Positions 1-5,188 of a stretch of 6,128 nucleotides of DNA are shown piece by piece (the stretch's first letter is position 1; each line of letters begins with the position of its first letter). This DNA is from Candidatus Bathyarchaeota archaeon (GTDB lineage Archaea > Asgardarchaeota > Lokiarchaeia > Sigyniarchaeales > Sigyniarchaeaceae). The position numbers and the translations under genes are program-made. Location of the stretch: positions 1 to 6,128 of the forward strand of contig WJJB01000402.1 of the NCBI GenBank assembly GCA_014729935.1, in the 5' to 3' direction. The notes beneath the pieces are model-generated. The model was not told the origin of the DNA. It made no database searches and worked only from the letters and a program-made list of their open reading frames with translations.

Positions 1-1
1 G

Positions 2-703
2 GGCACCTTTTACATGTTCTTTTCCGCAAGGACTTCCACCACCAAGCGGGGCACGGGGATCGCCGTGGCGACCCATCCACTCGGCCCGTTCACGAATCTC
101 ATGGATGCACCCGTAACGCCCCCGGACTGGCACTGCCTGGATGGACACCTGTTCATGGACGTGGATGGGAGCGAGTACCTTGTATTCGCCCGCGAATGGG
201 TGGAATTGGATCACGGGGAGATGTGGGTGCAAGGCATCAACGGTAATTACACCCAGTTGGTGGGAGAGCGACACTTGCTTTTCAAGGGAACGGATGCATC
301 GTGGTCTAACGTCGTGGTGGACGGCCCGGCAATGATCCATCGTGATGGCAAGTATTTCCTCTTCTGGTCGAGTTTTTCGGATGGATATTGTTGCGGCCAT
401 GCCAGTAGCGATGCTATCACGGGACCGTACCAGCAGTCTGGACAACCCGTGATTGCAAGCGATGGCGGTCACGTGACGTTCTTCACGGATCATTCGAGCG
501 GTGACTTGCTGGTAACCTTTCACCGGCCAAATTCGGGTGGTCGTGAAAGGGCACATGTCGAGAAGATCGTTTTCAGGGATGGCACATGGCTAGTGAATGC
601 TGGCATCGCCATCCCACCAATGGGATTACTCGTGCCAGTGGCCATGGTGATTGCAATCGCTTGCGTGGCATGGTTCCGCCGAGAAACGATGGAACGCCAG
701 TGA
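2..703 (+). CDS. GH43-like glycoside hydrolase, C-terminally membrane-anchored (5' partial)
   Basis: The reading frame is open to the left edge, so the N-terminus and the first propeller blade(s), including the usual catalytic base Asp, lie outside the window. Counting from the Met codon at 14, visible family features are a CLDGHLF segment (41-47) followed by DVDGSEYLVFAREW, matching the GH43 'D..F.D.DG..YL' blade; VVDGP (101-105) followed by RDGKYFLFWSSF; and DGGHVTFF (150-157) followed by TFHRPN. DGP sits where the general acid Glu (EGP) usually lies, so the acid would be Asp; I recall related GH43 subgroups with DGP, but the substrate cannot be assigned (arabinose- or xylose-containing glycans are the family norm). 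Residues about 203-221 form one hydrophobic helix followed by a basic tail (RRETMERQ), suggesting a propeller outside the cell and a short cytoplasmic end. A sugar symporter gene follows 66 bp downstream on the same strand. Confidence 0.8.
   Translation, partial: GTFYMFFSARTSTTKRGTGIAVATHPLGPFTNLMDAPVTPPDWHCLDGHLFMDVDGSEYLVFAREWVELDHGEMWVQGINGNYTQLVGERHLLFKGTDASWSNVVVDGPAMIHRDGKYFLFWSSFSDGYCCGHASSDAITGPYQQSGQPVIASDGGHVTFFTDHSSGDLLVTFHRPNSGGRERAHVEKIVFRDGTWLVNAGIAIPPMGLLVPVAMVIAIACVAWFRRETMERQ
620..676 (+). other. C-terminal transmembrane anchor of the GH43-like protein
   Basis: These codons encode a stretch of about 19 uncharged residues (MGLLVPVAMVIAIACVAWF), ending just before two arginines. 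This is the pattern of a stop-transfer anchor with its positive side in the cytoplasm. It follows the last propeller strand with almost no linker, so the enzyme would sit close to the membrane surface. Confidence 0.75.
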
Positions 704-737
704 CGGCTGGTGGTTCCTTTGACCCACGTGCATAACC

Positions 738-756
738 CTTAAATATGATATTTAAG
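738..756 (+). promoter_or_regulatory. TATA-box promoter embedded in a 19-bp perfect palindrome
   Basis: The sequence CTTAAATATGATATTTAAG has two 9-bp arms that are perfect reverse complements around a single G. The left half (TTAAATA) is a good archaeal TATA box centred about 27 nt before the ATG at 770, the spacing expected for a leaderless or nearly leaderless transcript. The symmetry means a dimeric regulator could bind over the TATA box and block TBP, or TBP could bind in either direction. A purine-rich GAGGA at 756-760, 9 nt before the ATG, could act as a ribosome binding site on transcripts from further upstream. Confidence 0.6.
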
Positions 757-769
757 AGGAAGAACCTAT

Positions 770-2359
770 ATGCCATCCACGGTAATAGACAAGGGAACGG
801 GCAAGAATAGAGAGCCACTATTATTCAGGAAAGGTATCTTCGGGTTAAGCAGGACGGGATCCACGTTGCTCTTGGACTTGTTTACCGTGGTCACCCTTGA
901 TTTTTACATTCGGCTCATGGGGTTAGGTCCCGTGCTAGCGGGGCTTGGCGTCATGCTCGGGAAATTCTCGATCGCCGCCAGCGGGTTTTTCATGGGCTAC
1001 ATCTCGGACAGGTTTCCCGAGAACAGGTTGGGGCGGCGGAAGCCCTTTCTCATCATGGGTAGCCCCGTGCTGGGTATATCCTTCATGTTCCTCCTGCTTC
1101 CCTTTGTCTTCTTCTCCATACCCGCCCCTGCCCTCTTGAACCAGGCACAGGGCATGCTATTCTCGTGGCTCACCTTCTGGTCCATCATGTTCAATTTCGC
1201 CTATGGTTTCTTGGTCACGCCGTACCAGTCCATGATGCCGGAAACCTTCGAGGAGAAGGACAGGATAGGTGCATCCCTGTCGGAGAATCTTTGTTCCTTC
1301 ATCGGCACCATGGGTGGCATTGCCATTACGCTTGATTTGGCAACGCAGCTTGAAGATTGGTCCAACAACCAGGCAGTGCCAAGCCTGTTCACCACGACCA
1401 TCATCATCATCGGCATCCTCACCATCATCTTTTACCTGCCAGCCATCATCTTCCTGCCCATCAGGGATGATTTCATCACAAAGGATAAGGACCAGAAGCT
1501 GCTGCACGTGATCGTTTCAGACACGAAGCGGGTGTTAGGAAATAATAATTACGTGAATTTCATCATTTTCACGTCGATCACCGAAGCGGGATTCATCATC
1601 GCGTTTTCAGCCTTGGAAGGGTACATTGACACGGTCCTTGACGTGAGTGACGATTCCATCATCTTGATCGCCGGGGTGCTTCTTGCCGTGGCACTCCTGT
1701 CCACCATTGCATGGGCGATCACCGGGAAGCGGAAATCCATCCACCTGGCACTCACCATTGGCTTGTACATCATGGTCATGTTCGTATTCCTGACCCCATT
1801 CATCGGCAGGAGTGGTTCCAGCGATCCTTGGATACAAACCCTCTTCCTGAGCGGGATTTTGTGCGGCATGATCTGCGAGTTCATGTACCAGTATGTCATC
1901 TTGGCGAATATCGTCGAGGAAGACGAGCGCCGCACCGGGGAGTCCCTGAGTGGCACGTACCATGGCGTGTTAAACTTGCCCGAGAATATCTTCCAGGGAT
2001 TGGGTGCATTCATCCTTGGACTCTTGCTCTCGCTTCCAAAACAGGATAGATTCGGCACATACACCTTTTCCATTGGATACTTCTGGTGGGGCCCCGTCGC
2101 CGCCGTTTTCTTCATCGTGGGAATCATCATGTTCCGGAAGATAAAGGTTGACTTGAAAGAGGTAATCGAGATCAACAAGCGGCAGGATACCACCCACTTT
2201 CTCCAAGACTTGAAAGCATGGGTTCGAAGGATCGCTGCCAAGAAGGCATCCATTGCAGGCGGGGAAATCGAAGACCCGGCGGCGGCAGCAGCAGAAGCAG
2301 CGGTGGATGATGCTGGAGAGGCATCATCTTCGGGAAACGCACCCGGCAAGAAGCCGTGA
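770..2359 (+). CDS. GPH-family (MFS_2) sugar:cation symporter
   Basis: A 529-residue polytopic membrane protein with about 12 hydrophobic helices. It carries the signatures of the glycoside-pentoside-hexuronide:cation symporters within the major facilitator superfamily: GYISDRFPENRLGRRKPF (76-93), the loop 2-3 motif with D80-R81 and GRR; TPYQSMMPETFEEKDR (150-165), matching the family's TPY..L.PE....ER pattern; and IVEEDERRTGESLSG (381-395), matching the DI..EDE..TG...G motif of the second half. It should import sugars or glycosides with H+ or Na+ across the cytoplasmic membrane; the exact substrate cannot be read from sequence. The N-terminus (about 25 residues) is charged and cytoplasmic. 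The C-terminal tail (about 457-529) is a long cytoplasmic extension with a basic stretch and an Ala-rich run (503-511). The ATG at 770 is supported by TATA spacing and by the position of the first helix. A partner of the upstream hydrolase is plausible. Confidence 0.88.
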   Translation: MPSTVIDKGTGKNREPLLFRKGIFGLSRTGSTLLLDLFTVVTLDFYIRLMGLGPVLAGLGVMLGKFSIAASGFFMGYISDRFPENRLGRRKPFLIMGSPVLGISFMFLLLPFVFFSIPAPALLNQAQGMLFSWLTFWSIMFNFAYGFLVTPYQSMMPETFEEKDRIGASLSENLCSFIGTMGGIAITLDLATQLEDWSNNQAVPSLFTTTIIIIGILTIIFYLPAIIFLPIRDDFITKDKDQKLLHVIVSDTKRVLGNNNYVNFIIFTSITEAGFIIAFSALEGYIDTVLDVSDDSIILIAGVLLAVALLSTIAWAITGKRKSIHLALTIGLYIMVMFVFLTPFIGRSGSSDPWIQTLFLSGILCGMICEFMYQYVILANIVEEDERRTGESLSGTYHGVLNLPENIFQGLGAFILGLLLSLPKQDRFGTYTFSIGYFWWGPVAAVFFIVGIIMFRKIKVDLKEVIEINKRQDTTHFLQDLKAWVRRIAAKKASIAGGEIEDPAAAAAEAAVDDAGEASSSGNAPGKKP

Positions 2360-2464
2360 ATTCATTGCTTACTTGATTGCCAGGGCATCCACGCGCCAAG
2401 TTTCACGTGCCCCGAACAACGATCCACCTACTGCGTTTCCACGTGCCACGCTTACCCACCACGG
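2360..2464. other. Convergent intergenic spacer, no clear terminator
   Basis: The 105 bp between the stop of the symporter gene (+) and the stop of the Rab-fusion gene (-) hold no gene and no T-run on either strand that would be an obvious archaeal terminator. They contain two similar copies of a TTC(C)ACGTGCC(C/A)CG sequence at about 2402-2413 and 2437-2449, both centred on CACGTG. Confidence 0.5.
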
Positions 2465-3520
2465 TCACTTGCCAGGGGAGACGCGATCCAGGGATAGCGT
2501 TCCAATGTACTCGAATACCTCCTTAATATTCTTCCCGGAGAGTGCGGAGGTGTAGAAGCACTTCATCCCGAGCTTGGCAGCCAGCTGCTCCACCTCGTCA
2601 CGTGTTACCGTGGCGCTTGATTCCTTGTCATGCTTGTTTGCCAAGATCACCCCGGGGATGGGTTCCTTGATGAACCTGCCAATATCCGCGTTCCAATCCT
2701 TCATGTTCTTGAAGGATTCCTTGGACGTGATGTCGAATACCAGGATCTTCATGTTTGCTCCCATGTAGAAATGCTTTCGCATTCTTTCAAACTTTGACTG
2801 CCCTGCGATATCCCAAATGATGTATTCGAAGGTTTTATCTTCCACCTGAACGAGTTTCTCGCTCAAGCTGACGCCCATGGTCGCCACGTAGGTTTTCTTG
2901 AAGGCATTATTCGTGTATCGTAACACGATGGATGTCTTTCCCACGCCGGGATCCCCCACCACGATCACCTTCCTGCCGATGGGATGTAGTTCCTTGCCTA
3001 CCGGTGCATTTTCCTCCCGAGCAACGGGAAATGCACTTCCCGCCTTCAATTCGGAATCTTGCAACTCCCGAAGCAAGTGATCGAGCTCTCCCGATAGGGA
3101 AGACAGGGTTTCTGGAAGTGCATCCGTGAAATTGGTATCATTGCGGCGGGATTCCACCGATTCCTGCATCCTGTTAAAGAAAGGCGTGAAATTGTCGATG
3201 TACTTGTAAAAAATGCCATCATGGGCGTGCTTGAACAACACGGTGAGGGTATCAAATCGTTTTCGACCCCTGGCGTTTTCATCCATGAAGACCATGCAAT
3301 TTACCAATCCTTTCAAATCATGTGGTGCGAATGAAAGAATCTCCAAGTCATTTGATGCAAGGTTCCCATCGACTGAAAGCAGGTTCAAGGTCTTCTTGCT
3401 CACGATATTCGTTACTTGTCGTGGTATATTGCGGGGCAGGGTTGAAAGGGGGATGGGACCCCGCTTCTCGTCATACGTGGAGTACACGATCCCTTGAATG
3501 AATGGGTTCAAGCCATGCAT
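2465..3520 (-). CDS. Longin-like domain fused to Rab-family small GTPase
   Basis: A 351-residue protein (from the ATG at 3520) with two parts. Residues about 5-120 form a domain beginning IQGIVYSTYDEKRGPIPL and ending with FYKYIDNF; its predicted order of strand-strand-helix-three strands-helix resembles a longin/roadblock (profilin-like) fold. I know similar domains (DEK.GP..., ...IFYKY) from Asgard proteins, but the longin assignment is inference. A linker with an amphipathic helix (about 138-160) follows. Residues about 183-345 are a complete Rab/Ras-type G domain: G1 GDPGVGKT (189-196), switch I Thr 214 in VATMGV, G3 DIAGQ (237-241) with the catalytic Gln, G4 NKHD (295-298), G5 TSAL (324-327). 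No C-terminal Cys for prenylation is present. The longer frame to 3601 adds 27 residues without homology; a TATA-like element at 3549-3557 lies about 33 nt upstream of the chosen ATG. A role in membrane or nutrient signalling is inferred from family only. Confidence 0.88.
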   Translation of the reverse strand: MHGLNPFIQGIVYSTYDEKRGPIPLSTLPRNIPRQVTNIVSKKTLNLLSVDGNLASNDLEILSFAPHDLKGLVNCMVFMDENARGRKRFDTLTVLFKHAHDGIFYKYIDNFTPFFNRMQESVESRRNDTNFTDALPETLSSLSGELDHLLRELQDSELKAGSAFPVAREENAPVGKELHPIGRKVIVVGDPGVGKTSIVLRYTNNAFKKTYVATMGVSLSEKLVQVEDKTFEYIIWDIAGQSKFERMRKHFYMGANMKILVFDITSKESFKNMKDWNADIGRFIKEPIPGVILANKHDKESSATVTRDEVEQLAAKLGMKCFYTSALSGKNIKEVFEYIGTLSLDRVSPGK

Positions 3521-3548
3521 GATCCTTACCGTATTAGGTGATCCAGCT

Positions 3549-3557
3549 CTAAAAAGG
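3549..3557 (-). promoter_or_regulatory. Possible TATA box for the Rab-fusion gene
   Basis: On the minus strand this reads CCTTTTTAG, an AT-rich element centred about 33 nt before the ATG at 3520. That would give a short leader of roughly 7-10 nt. Its five T residues could alternatively help end transcripts from the upstream GTPase gene. No other element between 3521 and 3644 is a better match. Confidence 0.35.
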
Positions 3558-3644
3558 TCTCTTCCATCCCCCATCCCCGGGGAAATTCGATGGGCATGCA
3601 CCGGTTGGATTCACTGGTGTGAAGGCACCAGGCGGCAGGATGGT

Positions 3645-4274
3645 TCAGAGCAGTTTCCCGAGTATGTTGGTGGTTTTTTCAAGCAGCAAGAAGAAGGTAT
3701 CCTTCCTGAATTCCTTTTCAAGGCTCGTGAGGCTCACGTCGAATTGGAGCATGAGCTTCATGGTATCGAAGATGTAATCGGATATGTCTTGCCTGATCTT
3801 GCTGACCAGTTCCCGGGGGGCATCGACCGTGGATGCGATGGTATCGAACTTGTGGGCAAGGATGTAAAAATTAGCCGAGGCGGCGAGCTGACGCTTTATC
3901 TCCATGATCTTCCTGACATGCTCCAGGCATTGTTGCTTTCCCCCTGAATCAAGCCAGCAAGATACGTCGAAGATGAAAAATAAGATATCGGCGCCATTGA
4001 ATAGCATTTCCTTTTGCGGCCCGAGCCAATCATTTATCTGCTGCCCTGCAGAATCAATGAGAGCTAGTTTCATCGGGATTCGTTCCCTTTCCCCTGCGTT
4101 GGCGGGTTCGACGGGATAGGTGTACACGTATTCATATTCCTTGAACTTCATGCCAATGGTGGCAGGTTCCGAGGTTGCAAGAAGCGTGTCCGCGGGTGTT
4201 GCTTCGAAAAAAAACTTTCTAATTGAGGTTTTCCCAGCAGCCGCGGGGCCGATAAACACTATTTTTTTTACCAT
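3645..4274 (-). CDS. Rag/Gtr-like small GTPase, copy A (no roadblock domain)
   Basis: A 209-residue stand-alone G domain. Motifs: G1 GPAAAGKT (9-16) followed by SIRKFFF, which parallels the GKTSMR..IF of RagA/Gtr1; switch I Thr 39; G3 DSAGQ (74-78); hydrophobic strand FFIFDV (99-104); G4 HKFD (141-144), with His in place of Asn as in eukaryotic Rag proteins; G5 TSL (183-185). The protein ends at GKLL with no C-terminal roadblock domain, whereas eukaryotic Rag proteins are over 300 aa. The interswitch (Thr 39 to Asp 74) is about 15 residues longer than in RagA. The ATG at 4274 is chosen because the P-loop then follows the usual short N-terminus and GGAG lies 10 nt upstream (4285-4288); a longer frame would overlap the upstream gene. 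It is paralogous to the gene 64 bp upstream. It may form a heterodimer with that product (inference). Confidence 0.88.
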   Translation of the reverse strand: MVKKIVFIGPAAAGKTSIRKFFFEATPADTLLATSEPATIGMKFKEYEYVYTYPVEPANAGERERIPMKLALIDSAGQQINDWLGPQKEMLFNGADILFFIFDVSCWLDSGGKQQCLEHVRKIMEIKRQLAASANFYILAHKFDTIASTVDAPRELVSKIRQDISDYIFDTMKLMLQFDVSLTSLEKEFRKDTFFLLLEKTTNILGKLL

Positions 4275-4321
4275 GTTGATGAGTCTCCAGCCCTTATCTT
4301 GGTGGGAGTTCAATCGCGGGT

Positions 4322-4330
4322 GATTTAAAG
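4322..4330 (-). promoter_or_regulatory. Possible internal TATA box before Rag-like copy A
   Basis: The minus strand reads CTTTAAATC, a reasonable archaeal TATA element in the 64-bp gap between the two Rag-like genes. Initiation about 25 nt downstream would fall near 4300 and give a leader of about 25 nt that includes the GGAG ribosome binding site at 4285-4288. Copy A could therefore be transcribed on its own as well as with copy B. Confidence 0.4.
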
Positions 4331-4338
4331 TTTGCGAA

Positions 4339-4971
4339 TCAGAGCAGGTGGGTGAACAACCCGGTGACCAGTTCCAGGAGCGTGAAAAAGCAATCCTTGG
4401 CGTGATCACCCTTGATGCTGGTCATGAAAAAACGGGGAACCACCACTTGCCCCAAGCCGTTGAACGCGCGTTCCAGCATGATTTCCTTTATTTCACCACG
4501 TATCTTTTCGAGGTTCGGTTCATTCAACCCGATCTTGTCGATCTTGTGGCAAAAAATGCACACCTGGGCATCGGGTGCCAATTCAACGATGACGCGGAGG
4601 ATGCGGGTGAACAAATCGAGCACATATTCCCTGCGTTCCTTCTTGAACCAATCCCCGATATCAAACACGAAGAAGACGATATCGGCACTTGGAAAGGCAC
4701 GTTCCCTTTGCTCTTCCAGTAACCTATTGATTTCCTGCCCAGAGGTGTCCACGATTGCTAGCTTGATCGGAATATCTTCCTTCTCGGGTACCGACAAGTT
4801 GTCGAACATGTACGAGTAGAGGTAATCGTGCACGTGGAATTTCATGGCTTTCGTGGGAGGTTCCGATTCAGCCAGCAATTTTTCCGAAGGAACCGCATCG
4901 AAGAAAAACTTGCGGAGGGATGTTTTTCCCGCTGCAGGTGGTCCGATGAAAAGCAATTTCCTGCTTCGCAT
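4339..4971 (-). CDS. Rag/Gtr-like small GTPase, copy B (no roadblock domain)
   Basis: A 210-residue G domain that aligns with copy A over its whole length. Motifs: G1 GPPAAGKT (10-17) followed by SLRKFFF; switch I Thr 40; G3 DTSGQ (75-79); EQRERAF (87-93), parallel to the SQRDNIF of RagA; FFVFDI (100-105); PDAQVCIFCHKID (133-145), close to the RagA PDAKIFCLVHKMD segment and containing the HKxD G4 motif; G5 TSI (184-186). It ends with FTHLL and has no roadblock domain. The start is uncertain: ATG 4971 puts a basic MRSRK just before the first strand as in copy A, but in-frame ATGs at 4983 and 4992 and a GTG at 5028 are possible. The inverted-repeat arm at 4992-5004 argues for a start at or below 4992. 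It is probably the first gene of a minus-strand cluster with copy A. Confidence 0.88.
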   Translation of the reverse strand: MRSRKLLFIGPPAAGKTSLRKFFFDAVPSEKLLAESEPPTKAMKFHVHDYLYSYMFDNLSVPEKEDIPIKLAIVDTSGQEINRLLEEQRERAFPSADIVFFVFDIGDWFKKERREYVLDLFTRILRVIVELAPDAQVCIFCHKIDKIGLNEPNLEKIRGEIKEIMLERAFNGLGQVVVPRFFMTSIKGDHAKDCFFTLLELVTGLFTHLL

Positions 4972-4991
4972 GTTTTCTCGCATGAAATCCA

Positions 4992-5103
4992 TGATGATGC
5001 ACCGTGAAACCGTGGAACGGGTGACCACGTGGCACCGGTATCCCGCACCATGTACTATATCACCACCCGGGTTTATTAATGCGGAGGTTTCGGTGCATCA
5101 TCA
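4992..5103. repeat. 13-bp perfect inverted repeat in the divergent promoter region
   Basis: TGATGATGCACCG at 4992-5004 is the exact reverse complement of CGGTGCATCATCA at 5091-5103, with 86 bp between the arms. The arms bracket the TATA-like elements of the minus-strand GTPase promoter (about 5054-5062 and 5071-5080). The arrangement suggests paired operator sites for one regulator, possibly with looping. The left arm lies just before the in-frame ATG at 4992 of the GTPase gene. Confidence 0.6.
5054..5062 (-). promoter_or_regulatory. Candidate TATA element for the Rag-like gene cluster
   Basis: The minus strand reads TGATATAGT here, and a second AT-rich element (ATTAATAAA, 5071-5079) lies a little further upstream. 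Initiation about 25 nt downstream of the first would fall near 5030, giving a leader of about 60 nt to ATG 4971 or almost none to the GTG at 5028. I cannot decide between the two elements from sequence alone. Confidence 0.4.
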
Positions 5104-5153
5104 ATCGTGTTGCAGGCGGGCACTGTCATGCCCCGGCACGGGAGCACCTCCCA

Positions 5154-5163
5154 TTCATATAAG
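5154..5163 (+). promoter_or_regulatory. TATA box of the flippase gene (leaderless spacing)
   Basis: TTCATATAAG is centred about 25 nt upstream of the ATG at 5184. This is the standard archaeal TATA-to-start-site distance, so the transcript probably begins at or within a few bases of the start codon. No convincing Shine-Dalgarno sequence precedes the ATG, in keeping with leaderless translation. Confidence 0.6.
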
Positions 5164-5167
5164 CTCC

Positions 5168-5188
5168 ACCATGATGATGTATCATGGT
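5168..5188 (+). promoter_or_regulatory. Palindrome over the flippase start codon (operator-like)
   Basis: ACCATGAT (5168-5175) and ATCATGGT (5181-5188) are perfect 8-bp reverse complements around a 5-nt centre. The second arm contains the ATG start codon at 5184. If the transcript is leaderless, only part of the palindrome is transcribed, so a DNA-binding operator between TATA box and start site is more likely than an RNA hairpin. Confidence 0.4.

Noticed and set aside
1549..2349. Long minus-strand open frame (266 codons) opposite the symporter gene
   Set aside because: It is antisense to a well-supported membrane protein, has no family motifs or promoter, and its composition is what antisense of hydrophobic codons gives.
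3570..3594. Nested symmetric bases around CCCCGGGG upstream of the Rab-fusion gene
   Set aside because: The outer arms are only 5 bp in a C/G-rich stretch, and there is no promoter geometry to suggest an operator.
3521..3601. 27-residue N-terminal extension of the Rab-fusion protein from the ATG at 3601
   Set aside because: It has no homology to the domain that follows and includes the likely TATA element; the ATG at 3520 fits the domain start better.
3614..3631. Hairpin CTGGTG/CACCAG with a 6-nt loop just after the stop of Rag-like copy A, considered as a terminator
   Set aside because: The stem is only 6 bp and is not followed by a T-run on the minus strand; archaeal termination depends mainly on T-runs, so it is not supported.
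4275..4409. 45-residue N-terminal extension of Rag-like copy A
   Set aside because: It would overlap the end of copy B and add a low-similarity leader before a P-loop that already has a normal short N-terminus from the ATG at 4274.
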